Shown one piece after another: positions 35,881-43,872 of a DNA stretch of 64,000 bases (the stretch's first letter is position 1; every line of letters starts with the position of its first letter). Below the pieces are notes generated by a model. It had not been told where the DNA came from and did not search any database. It saw nothing but the letters and a program-made list of their open reading frames with translations. The stretch comes from Candidatus Methylacidiphilales bacterium (GTDB lineage Bacteria > Verrucomicrobiota > Verrucomicrobiia > Methylacidiphilales > CAZTYG01): the NCBI GenBank assembly GCA_033875315.1, contig JANRJG010000003.1:186001-250000 (forward strand). Reading direction: 5' to 3'. Both the position numbers and the translations under genes were made by a program.

Positions 35881-38238
35881 ATGATCCGCCCCCCCTCCTT
35901 CTGCGTTCCCGTGCTGCTGATCGCAATCCTCATCGCCCTGGGCCCCACTCCCAGTCTGGCCGCGCCAGGCCTCTTCGCCATTGGGGATGAGGCTTTTATG
36001 CTTAAGGGCCAGCCCTATGTGATACGCTGCGGCGAGATCCATGCCGCCCGGGTTCCCCGCGAATACTGGAGTCACCGCCTCAAAATGGCCAAGGCCATGG
36101 GTCTGAATACTGTCTGCGCCTACCTCTTCTGGAATCAACACGAGCCCCGGGAGGGCCAATTCCGTTGGACCGGCATGGCCGACATCGCCGAGTTCTGCCG
36201 ACTGGCCCAAGCCGAGGGCCTCTGGATCATCCTGCGTCCGGGACCCTACGCCTGCGCCGAATGGGAAATGGGCGGTCTGCCCTGGTGGTTGCTCAAACAC
36301 GAAGACATCCAATTGCGCTCCCGCGACGCGCGATTCATGGGCGCTGCCCGCCGCTATTTGCTGGAGGTGGGACGCCAACTCGCCCCTCTCCAAGTGACCC
36401 ACGGCGGTCCCATCCTGATGGTCCAAGCGGAGAACGAATACGGCTTTTTCGGGAAGGACGCCCAGTATATGGGTGAAATCCGCCAAGCCCTGCTCGATGC
36501 CGGCTTTGAGGTGCCCCTCTTTGCCTGCAATCCAGTATGGCAGCTCCGCAACGGGCACCGCTCCGACCTCTTTCCCGTGGTCAACTTCGGCACCGACCCC
36601 GAGGGTGCCTTCAAGAAGCTGCGCGAGATCCTGCCCAAGGGACCATTGATGTGCGGCGAATTCTACCCCGGCTGGTTCGACACCTGGGGCCAGCCCCACC
36701 ACCGGGGAAAAACGGCGCGCTATCTTGGCGACCTTGAAACCATGCTGAAGATGAAAGCCTCCTTCAGCATCTAAATGGCCCATGGTGGCACCTCCTTCGG
36801 CTTCGGCCCGGGTGCGGACCGCCCGTTCAAGCCCGATACCTCCTCCTACGATTACGACGCCCCCATCAGTGAGGCCGGTTGGACCACGAAGAAGTTCTTC
36901 CAAACCCGCGACCTCTTCGCCCGTTACCTCCAGCCGGGCGAGACCCTCCCCCAGCCGCCCCCTGCCCCTCCGCTGATCAGCTTCCCCGCTGTCCCGTCCA
37001 CCGGCTTCGCCCCTTTGCTGGCCGATTTGCCCAGCCCGGTCCGGGCCCAACGCCCGCTCAACCTGGAAAAGCTCGACCAGGCCCACGGCGCCGTGCTCTA
37101 CCGCACCACTGTGCCCGCCGGACCAGAGGCCGTCTTCCGGGCCGACGCCGTGAACGACATCGGGCAGCTTTATCTGGACGGGGTGCGGCTGGCCAACTTC
37201 GACCGCCGCAACCGTGTCTTCCTGGCCAAGCTGCCCGCCCGCAAAAAAACCGCCGTGCTCGAATTGCTCGTCGAAGCCATGGGCCGGGTGAACTTCGGCC
37301 TGGAGGTCCACGACCGCAAGGGCCTGCGCGGTCCCGTGCGTTTGGGCGATACCGAACTCCTCAATTGGGAAATGTTCTCCCTCCCGCTCGACGCCACCCA
37401 TCTCGGTCGCCTTGCCTACCAACTCGCTACACAAACTCCCGCCAGCCAAGCCCCCTTCACCCGCCTGCGTCCGGGTTTCCACCGTTTCGAGGTCGACTTG
37501 AAAAAGGCCGGCGACACATTCCTCGACATGCGGCCCTGGGGCAAAGGCATGATCTGGGTCAATGGCCACCACCTGGGCCATTACTGGAACATCGGCCCGC
37601 AGCAGACAATGTTCGTCCCCGGCCCTTGGCTCAAGGCCGGGCGCAACACATTCATCGTGCTCGACTATTTGGGTGATACCGATGCCGGGCTGGCCGGGCT
37701 CGACAAACCGATCCTCGATCAGCTCCGTCCCGAGCTTGACTTCTTTGGCCGCAAACCAGAACTCAAGCGCCTCCGCGTTCAAGGTGCGTCCGGTCTCCGC
37801 GGGGTCTTCGCCCCCGGGGCCGAGTCCCAAAGGATCACGTTCTCCCAACCGCAGCGCGGACGCTTCTTTGCCCTGGAAGCCCTCGACGCACACGACGGGG
37901 GCACGTCCGCCGCCATCGCCGACCTCTCACTCTTCGGGCCCGACGGCAACGCCCTCAACTCACAGCTCTGGACCATCACCAGCGTCAGCAGCGAGGAAAC
38001 GGTGGGCGAAGCCGCCGGCGCGGGTAATGCCATCGACGGGCAGATCTCGAACTACTGGCACAGCGCATGGAAGTCCGCCCAGCCCAAGCACCCCCATTGG
38101 ATCGTCATCGATCTGGGACGCGAGGAGGAACTCGGCGGCTTCGTTTACGTGCCCCGCCAGGGAATCACCGCCGAAGCTACCGGACGCATCAAAAGCTATC
38201 AGGCCTATGCCGGTTCCTCGCTCGTCCCCGCCCCCTAG
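35881..38238 (+). pseudogene. GH35 beta-galactosidase interrupted by an in-frame TAA
   Basis: One reading frame of 785 codons encodes a GH35-type enzyme, but codon 298 (36772-36774) is TAA. Before it lie a signal peptide (cut near SLAAPG), GEIHAARVPREYW, GPYACAEWEMGGLPWWLL, the acid/base motif MVQAENEYGFFG and the nucleophile motif MCGEFYPGWFDTWG. After it the same frame continues with MAHGGTSFGFGPG, a GH35 hallmark normally preceded by Tyr, so TAC or TAT to TAA is the simplest change. Later parts have beta-sandwich domains and an F5/8-type end (WIVIDLGREEELGGFVYVPR). A truncated protein would lack part of the barrel. Selenocysteine-like recoding is unlikely; readthrough or sequencing error are possible. 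Confidence 0.88.
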
Positions 38239-39446
38239 TGTCTCATTGAGTGGACAACGCTGTAAAACGGCTGTACATCTTCGATGCATTCTGTACCCAT
38301 AGGAGATGCGCCCAAAACTCTATCCCATCGCCTTAAATTCTTCCGAGCGTCAGTGGCTTGAGCAGGTGGTGCGCAGCAACGCGGCTCCCAGCAAACGTGA
38401 ACGGGCCCGTATCATGCTTAAAGCCGACGAGAACCGTGGAGCTGGAGGTTTGAACGACCGGCAAATTGCCGAAGCATTGGAGGTTTCCTTGAGCAGCGTG
38501 CAGCGCATGCGCGCGCGTGTCGCGGCCAAGGGACTGCGGCCCACCATTGAGGGGGACTACCACCAGCGGCCCCATGTGCGCAAAATCGACGGCACGGTCG
38601 AGGCCCGTTTGATTGCTCTTTGCTGCGGCCCGGCTCCCGAGGGCCGCAGCCGCTGGACCCTGAAGCTTTTGGCCAACAAACTGGTCGAACTCGAGCTGGT
38701 CGATTCGATTGATCCATCGGCCTTGCACCACTGTCTAAAAAAAATGAACTTCAGCCTTGGCGCAAAAAACAGTGGTGCATCGCCCCGGGGCAGGACGCGG
38801 CCTTCGTCTGTGCCATGGAAGAAGTCCTCGAAGTCTACCAGCGCCCGCAGGACCCGCAGCGGCCCCTGATCTGTTTGGATGAAACCACCAAGCAGCTCGT
38901 CTGCGATAGCCGTGCGCCTTGGCCGCCAGTTCCCGGCCACCCTGAAAAGTTCGACTTCGAATACCAAAGCCATGGGGTGGGAACCCTCTTCATGCTCAGC
39001 GCTCCTCTGGAGGGATGGCATCAAGTCGTCGTCACCGAACGCAAAACCCGCATCGATTATGCCCATGTGCTCAAGGCCTTGAGTGATGATTACTTCCCCC
39101 GTGCTGCCTGCCTCGTCCTGGTTCAGGACAATCTCAACACCCATTCGTTCTCTTCGCTTTATGAAGCCTTCCTACCCGTGGAGGCCCGGCGCATCCGGGA
39201 ACGTTTTGAGATCCACTACATCCCAAGCATGGCAGTTGGCTCAACATGGCGGAGATTGAACTCCATGTGCTCGCCACGCAGTGCTTGAATCGGCGCATCG
39301 CCGACATGTCCGAATTATCTCAACAAACCAAAGCCTGGGTCCAACAGCCCAAGATCGCATCCAATGTCATTTGCTACCGCCGATGCCCGGATCAATTCAA
39401 TAAAACTATATCCATCGATTACGGCGTTGTCCATTCAATTTGACAC
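38238..39446 (+). mobile_element. IS630-family insertion sequence
   Basis: The 1209-base element has imperfect terminal inverted repeats of about 30 bases: the left end reads GTGTCTCATTGAGTGGACA and the right end, read inward, GTGTCAAATTGAATGGACA. It is flanked by TA on both sides (38236-38237 and 39447-39448), as expected for the TA-targeting IS630/Tc1-mariner group. It carries one transposase gene in the plus direction (38306-39443). Confidence 0.9.
38306..39443 (+). pseudogene. IS630-family transposase, frame-split
   Basis: Three frames cover one protein. The first (38306 on) is a helix-turn-helix region (LNDRQIAEALEVSLSSVQRM). At 38737-38744 there is a run of eight A that reads CTA AAA AAA ATG; a -1 slip there continues smoothly as NELQPWRKKQW in the next frame. 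That frame holds two catalytic aspartates (LICLDETTKQL and LVQDNLNTH). Around 39222-39225 one base is missing, and the third catalytic acid (NMAEIELHV) lies in the last frame. The first switch looks like programmed frameshifting, which some IS630 members use. The second has no slippery site, so the copy is probably inactive. Confidence 0.85.
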
Positions 39447-39460
39447 TAGCCTTTACGTTG

Positions 39461-39483
39461 TAGACGGGGATTCCCATCCCCGT
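39461..39483 (+). repeat. Short palindrome TAGACGGGGATTCC type, copy 1
   Basis: An interrupted palindrome reading TAGACGGGGATTCC then CATCCCCGT. Near-identical sequences are at 41586-41608 and, inverted, 43751-43773. Confidence 0.75.
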
Positions 39484-39550
39484 TCGCAGTGACGGGAGAC
39501 GGACACGCACCGCATTGCCTCGGAGGGTGGGGTGCGGTAGCCTGTCCTTC

Positions 39551-40210
39551 ATGCGCCGGGGCTTCACGCTGGTCGAATTGCTTGCCGTCGTCGTCGTCGT
39601 GGCGGTTCTGGCGTCCTTCGCCATCCCCGCTGTCTCGAAGGTCCTGACCCGTGGTCGCCAGGCCGCCTCGCTCTCCAACATCCGACAGCTCGGGATGTCG
39701 TTGCTTTCCTACGCCGCCGACAACCAATACAAACTCCCGCCCCGCACCAACGGCACCGATCCCGTCACCGGTGCCGCCGTGGACAAATGGCCCAAGGCCC
39801 TGTACACCTACATGCCCGATGTCCGGGCCTTCATCGACCCCTCCGACCCCCTCCCGGCCAACCGCGACCCGGCGGTCTTCTTCACCAACCGGCGCAACAA
39901 CAGCAGCTACGTCTACAACGGTTTCAACGACCTCGGCGCCTACACCGACCCTTCCTACCAGGTCCATACCGTCAACCTGACTTCGCCCTCCACCCTCATC
40001 CTCCTGGGGAAAAAGCGGCACATCCGCGGCGACTTCTACATGGATGTCGACGAGGGGGCCCAAGGCAACCAGATCGAGGTCCTGGACTGGGACACCTACG
40101 GCAAAACCCTGCACTACTTCTTTGCCGACGGAAGCGCCCGCTGGCTGACCCAGGCCGAGTACGACGCGACCCTATGGTTGGTGGACAAGACCTACACCCT
40201 CAAGAAGTGA
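39551..40210 (+). CDS. Lone type II/IV pseudopilin-like protein
   Basis: The ATG at 39551 opens MRRGFTLVELLAVVVVVAVL, a canonical prepilin leader with Gly-Phe cut site and Glu at position 5; a start at 39515 would add 12 unsupported residues. The 219-residue product then shows RGRQAASLSNIRQLGMSLLSYAADNQ, common in Verrucomicrobial and Planctomycete pseudopilins of the DUF1559-like kind. LHYFFADGSARWLT is near the end. It is not next to other pseudopilin genes. Its stop overlaps the convergent exosortase gene by 11 bases. A role in a surface fibre or secretion complex is assumed. Confidence 0.88.
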   Translation: MRRGFTLVELLAVVVVVAVLASFAIPAVSKVLTRGRQAASLSNIRQLGMSLLSYAADNQYKLPPRTNGTDPVTGAAVDKWPKALYTYMPDVRAFIDPSDPLPANRDPAVFFTNRRNNSSYVYNGFNDLGAYTDPSYQVHTVNLTSPSTLILLGKKRHIRGDFYMDVDEGAQGNQIEVLDWDTYGKTLHYFFADGSARWLTQAEYDATLWLVDKTYTLKK

Positions 40211-41078
40211 TGCTGCCTGCCCGTGCCGCGGCAACATCACGGTCGCCATCGACCCAGCAGACCACCCCCCAAACCGAGGCCAGGCCGGCCCAGAAAAAGA
40301 CGTTGCCCACGATCTCGTGCAGCACCGGGTAATGCCCCGGGAAGTGCGGGGCCAGCAGGCAGATGGTGATGATCCGCAGGACATTGAAAAGAACCGCCAG
40401 GAAAACCGACATGATCACACACAAGACTTTGTCGAACACCGCCACCCTCCGGTAGATGACCAGGAGCAGGGCCAGGAGCAGCGAGGCCCCGATGAGGCCG
40501 AATCCGTTGCATTCCGGGGCCACCTCGAAGGCCTGGGGTCCGACCGTCAGCACCAGCCGGGCTTCGTCACCGCGGTCAAGATACAACCGGGCGGCAAAGC
40601 CCAGCTTCTCCAACACCCATTGGGAATACCGGCCGGCCACCGCGCGCAGCGGCCAATCGGCGTATTGCACCAGGGCAGCCAACACCCCGTAGGCTCCCGC
40701 CGCCCCGGCCAGGGAAAACACCGCCCGTTGGGCCCGCGGGCCGAAAAAGAACAGCCCCCAGGCCGCCCCGGCCAGGACATAACTGGCGACAAACAACCAA
40801 TAAAGGCGCGTCCCCGTGGCCGCTCCCAGGAGGACGAAGGACCCCATCAACAGGGTGGTCGAAAGGGGGCTGAAGGCACCGTGGTAGGAAAGCCGGTTGC
40901 GCCGCTCGGTCAGCAAAAACACCACGGCCAGCCCCAAGATGAGCAGGGCATGGTTCAGTTGCCCGTGATGGTGGGTCTGGCGGGCCAGCCAATAGGTCAA
41001 CGGGCCGAACAATAGAACGGTCAGGAGGAAAAGCGCCACCGTCAGGGCGCGGTCCAAAATGACCGGGGACCATCTCAC
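40200..41078 (-). CDS. Exosortase
   Basis: The 292-residue integral membrane protein has about eight hydrophobic segments. Three residues in the right order form the exosortase triad: Cys190 in VAPECNGFGLIG, Arg235 in LFNVLRIITIC, and His254 in VLHEIVGNVFF. Exosortases recognise PEP-CTERM tags, cut and probably transfer the protein to an extracellular partner. The only PEP-CTERM protein seen in the window is at 33389-35686, about 4.5 kb away. The start is 13 bases after the stop of the small membrane protein gene, so the two form an operon. The subtype cannot be fixed by eye. Confidence 0.9.
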   Translation of the reverse strand: MRWSPVILDRALTVALFLLTVLLFGPLTYWLARQTHHHGQLNHALLILGLAVVFLLTERRNRLSYHGAFSPLSTTLLMGSFVLLGAATGTRLYWLFVASYVLAGAAWGLFFFGPRAQRAVFSLAGAAGAYGVLAALVQYADWPLRAVAGRYSQWVLEKLGFAARLYLDRGDEARLVLTVGPQAFEVAPECNGFGLIGASLLLALLLVIYRRVAVFDKVLCVIMSVFLAVLFNVLRIITICLLAPHFPGHYPVLHEIVGNVFFWAGLASVWGVVCWVDGDRDVAAARAGSITS

Positions 41079-41091
41079 CAGGAACTACCCT

Positions 41092-41496
41092 TCAACCCTG
41101 CGACGCTTGGCCCGCCTGTGCGGCCTGGCGCGCCCGGCGGACATCGATGAAGGACTTGACGCACAACGCGGTGAAAACGCCACAAAGCAGCGCCATCGAA
41201 CCCGTCGAGGCCAGCGCCGCCGGACTCGGCTCGCCACCGTTCAGCTGTTTGATCAATGACGGAACAAACCGTCCGGCCGAAGCCAGGAATCCCAGCACAC
41301 CGAACACCGCCGCCACATGCATGGCGTGTTTGAGCAGGGCTTCTTTGCGGGCGATGATACCGCAGACCAGAATGATCATCCCGAAGACACAGGGGATGAG
41401 GGCGGTTTTGTGGGTGGCACCGGTGGCAAAAAACGAAACCGTTCCAGCCAGATCGAGGAGGATGCCGAAAACAATGGCAATGAGGGGCATGTTCAT
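41092..41496 (-). CDS. Small integral membrane protein of unknown function
   Basis: The ATG at 41496 gives 134 residues; a TTG start three codons earlier is possible. Four membrane segments are visible, with ATGATHKTALIPCVFGMIIL between the first two, a motif found in uncharacterised proteins of Planctomycetes and Verrucomicrobia. The end is short, Ala/Gln-rich and cytosolic. It is followed 13 bases later by the exosortase gene. No function can be assigned. Confidence 0.75.
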   Translation of the reverse strand: MNMPLIAIVFGILLDLAGTVSFFATGATHKTALIPCVFGMIILVCGIIARKEALLKHAMHVAAVFGVLGFLASAGRFVPSLIKQLNGGEPSPAALASTGSMALLCGVFTALCVKSFIDVRRARQAAQAGQASQG

Positions 41497-41585
41497 GGGA
41501 GCCAAAATAGCCTGCCCATCTCCCTCCGCAAGGACGGTTTGATAAGGCGGGGCATCACGGCTCGGACTCTGTATTCTTCTATTTC

Positions 41586-41608
41586 TAGACGGGCATTCCC
41601 ATCCCCGT
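41586..41608 (+). repeat. Short palindrome TAGACGGGGATTCC type, copy 2
   Basis: One mismatch from the copy at 39461-39483 (GGGC for GGGG in the first arm). It lies in the gap between divergently transcribed genes. Confidence 0.7.
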
Positions 41609-41700
41609 GGACGGCGGCGTGGTTTATCCCTTTCCCTTGGGGTGAACCCATCTTTTTCCCTTCGCGTTTCCGGCGTTCTTCACGGTAAATTGCCCTCCCC

Positions 41701-42120
41701 ATGCTATCCCAGTCCACCTCCTTCACTGTCGCCACCCGGGGCAAAGGCACGACCGAGATCACCGATCGGGTGGCCGCCTGCGTGACTGCCTCCCGTGTTC
41801 GTGTCGGCACGGCCACGGTTTTCGTGGCCCACACCAGTGCCAGTCTGGTCATCTTTGAAAATGCAGACCCGACCGCCCGCCAAGATCTGCACCGTTTTTT
41901 TGAAGACCTTGTGCCGGAAGACCACCCCGGTTATGTCCATACCCTAGAAGGCCCAGACGACATGACCAGCCACCTGCGCATGGCCCTGACCCGGACCTCC
42001 GAGGTCGTCCCCATCGCCGAAGGACGCCTCTGCCTCGGCACTTGGCAGGGGATTTACCTCTTCGAACACCGTCGCGCACCCCACACCCGCACTGTCTGGG
42101 TGAATGTGATGGGGGGATGA
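41701..42120 (+). CDS. yjbQ: YjbQ family protein (UPF0047)
   Basis: The 139-residue protein matches the family end to end: FVAHTSASLVIFENADP, HTLEGPDDMTSHLRM, RLCLGTWQGIYLFEHR and a final APHTRTVWV. The His/Asp/Glu cluster forms a metal or phosphate site. Members have been linked with weak thiamine-phosphate synthase activity, but the physiological role is unclear. The ATG has no Shine-Dalgarno and follows a C-rich stretch and a CTTCGCG-type leader (41661-41690). It is transcribed divergently from the exosortase operon. Confidence 0.93.
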   Translation: MLSQSTSFTVATRGKGTTEITDRVAACVTASRVRVGTATVFVAHTSASLVIFENADPTARQDLHRFFEDLVPEDHPGYVHTLEGPDDMTSHLRMALTRTSEVVPIAEGRLCLGTWQGIYLFEHRRAPHTRTVWVNVMGG

Positions 42121-42199
42121 GTGAGGTGATCTGCTGTCGGCCGTCGGCTATCAGCTATCAGTCCTCAGCCAGAGGAAACAGTAATAAGAAACTCAAAAC

Positions 42200-42424
42200 A
42201 TGCCTTTAACCCCCGAAGCGTTGGCCGATTGGGAGAAGCTGCGCACTTGGCGCATGCCTTTCGGAAAATTCAGCGGGCGCCCGCTTTACGAAATCCCGGC
42301 GGAGTATCTCTGTTGGTTCGAGCAGAAGGGCTGGCCCGAGGGCGAATTGGGGAAGTTGCTGCGCATCGTCCTTGAAGCCAAACGCGAGGGCGCCGATCAC
42401 GCCTTCGACGTGTTCCGGAGATGA
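42200..42424 (+). CDS. DUF3820-family small protein
   Basis: The 74-residue protein is a good full-length match to this short family: RMPFGKFSGRPLYEIPAEYL, CWFEQKGWPEGELGKLL. Members have been called putative quorum-sensing-regulated virulence factors by annotation transfer, but no activity is known. It stands alone between yjbQ and a repeat region. The 79-base gap before it has short CTATCAG-type direct repeats. Confidence 0.88.
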   Translation: MPLTPEALADWEKLRTWRMPFGKFSGRPLYEIPAEYLCWFEQKGWPEGELGKLLRIVLEAKREGADHAFDVFRR

Positions 42425-42501
42425 GGCATTTTACATAATCCAATATCCCCCGCTTTCTTCATGCCGGGCATCCGCCTTCGCTTGCAAAGGCCGGGTAGCA
42501 C

Positions 42502-42672
42502 TACCATACCCGATTGAATAGGCGATCGAGCGCCTTACGGGAGGGCGAAGCTCCTGGCTCCCCCGCAAGCTTTCGGGGCTGAGCCGCGTCTGGCATGATG
42601 ACCCGAACCCGGCTCGGCGGGAGCCTCGCCCTCCCGATAGACCCGTCACCCGGTCAATGTGAATTGGTGTTA
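42502..42672 (+). repeat. Palindromic MITE-like element, copy B
   Basis: Core arms GGGAGGGCGAAGCTCC and GGAGCCTCGCCCTCCC, with an extra small hairpin (CCCCGCAAGCTTTCGGGG) inside. The left flank has GATTGAATAGGCGATCGAG and the right flank ends GAATTGGTGTTA. It matches copy C at about 250 bases distance. Confidence 0.8.
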
Positions 42673-42753
42673 GAGATTTGTTGTTTATCAAAGACTCAGT
42701 TCTACACCTACCGGGCATCCGCCTTCGCTTGCTAGGGCTGCGCAGCTGCACAA

Positions 42754-42897
42754 TACCCCATTGAATAGGCGATCGAGCGCCTTACGGGAGGGCGAAGCTC
42801 CTGCTGAGCCGCGTCCGGCATGATGACACGATCACGGCTCGGCGGGAACCTCGCCCTCCCGATATACCCGTCACCCGGTCAATGTGAATTGGTGTTA
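42754..42897 (+). repeat. Palindromic MITE-like element, copy C
   Basis: Same flanks and core as copy B, without the inner hairpin. Sequence after both copies (TTAGAGATTTGTT then TATCAAAGACTCAG) is also duplicated, and in copy C it is the real end of xth. The two form a tandem duplication of roughly 240 bases. Confidence 0.8.
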
Positions 42898-42912
42898 GAG
42901 ATTTGTTATTTA

Positions 42913-43671
42913 TCAAAGACTCAGTTCTATGCCTACCGGGCAGTGATCGGAGCCGGTGACTTCCGGCATGATCCACGCCCTCTTTAGGGCCGGTCTGAGT
43001 TTCGGCGAAAGCAAAAAGTAATCGATCCTCCAACCGACGTTCCGCGCCCGGGCCCCGGCGCGGAAGCTCCACCAACTGTAATGCCCCGGCCCCTTCTCAA
43101 ATTCGCGGAAGGTGTCGATCCACCCGGCATCCAGGTATCGCTGGAAGCTTTTCCGCTCTTCCGGGGTGAAGCCGGGGCTCTGGACATTCTCCTTTGGACG
43201 GGCGATGTCGATTTCCTGGTGGGCCACGTTCAGGTCCCCGCACACCACCACCGGCTTGTTTTTCTCCAGCTTTTGGATGTGCCTCAAAAAGGCCACATCC
43301 CACCCGTTGACTCGGTAGTCGAGCCGTCGCAGGCCGTCCTGGGAATTCGGGGTGTAGACGTTGACCAGGATGAAGTCGTTGAACTCGGCATTGATGATGC
43401 GGCCCTCTTGGTCGTGCTCGGGGATGCCCATGCCAAGCGTGACGGACCGGGGGGCGAAGCGGCTGAAAACCGCCGTGCCGGAATAACCTTTCTTCACCGC
43501 ACTGTTCCAATGCGCGTGGTCATGGTCGGGCAGGGCCAGGTCCACTTGGTGGGCCTCCGCCTTGGTTTCCTGGAGCCCCAGGATATCGGGGCGGGCCTTG
43601 GCCACGAAGTCCAGAAATCCCTTCCCGAGCGTGGCCCGGATGCCATTGACGTTCCAAGAAAGTAGAATCAT
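42913..43671 (-). CDS. xth: Exodeoxyribonuclease III / AP endonuclease
   Basis: The 252-residue protein is complete. It shows ILLSWNVNGIRA, the Glu of LGLQETKAE, the FILVNVYTPNSQDG strand, CGDLNVAHQEIDIA and the final GSDHCPVGIEL, so the Asn, Glu, Asp and His active-site residues are all present. It cleaves DNA at abasic sites and trims 3' ends in base excision repair. The stop codon lies right at the edge of palindromic copy C, and a partial copy of the last codons lies about 220 bases further down. A CTTCGCG-type leader (43682-43712) precedes the start. Confidence 0.95.
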   Translation of the reverse strand: MILLSWNVNGIRATLGKGFLDFVAKARPDILGLQETKAEAHQVDLALPDHDHAHWNSAVKKGYSGTAVFSRFAPRSVTLGMGIPEHDQEGRIINAEFNDFILVNVYTPNSQDGLRRLDYRVNGWDVAFLRHIQKLEKNKPVVVCGDLNVAHQEIDIARPKENVQSPGFTPEERKSFQRYLDAGWIDTFREFEKGPGHYSWWSFRAGARARNVGWRIDYFLLSPKLRPALKRAWIMPEVTGSDHCPVGIELSL

Positions 43672-43750
43672 GGCGGCAAATCTACCGCGAAGGGCACAAA
43701 CAACGCGAAGGGAAAAGTTGTTTGGGAATCAACGACACCCTCTGCCGGCC

Positions 43751-43773
43751 ACGGGGATCGGAATCCCCGTCTA
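43751..43773 (-). repeat. Short palindrome TAGACGGGGATTCC type, copy 3
   Basis: Inverted copy reading TAGACGGGGATTCC on the minus strand, then GATCCCCGT. It lies between xth and the TPR gene. Confidence 0.75.
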
Positions 43774-43872
43774 CAGAAAAGGATCCCCCTTTCCTCATTG
43801 CCCACCACACCTCAGCGCGAGTTCCACTGCAGGGTTCCAGCTTGGAACCTGTCCGGATAGGCTCTTATCCCA

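Noticed and set aside
35815-37893. A 692-codon open frame on the minus strand
   Set aside because: It lies opposite the GH35 gene. Its Gly/Glu/Val-rich translation has no motif; it results from GC-rich third positions on the coding strand.
38200-38238. Truncation of the GH35 gene by the IS element
   Set aside because: Joining the sequence across the element also gives TAG at the same place, so the gene already ended there.
42431-42751. A 106-codon frame with a GGRGSRRA-like sequence
   Set aside because: It is translation of the palindromic repeats; the same string recurs wherever the element occurs.
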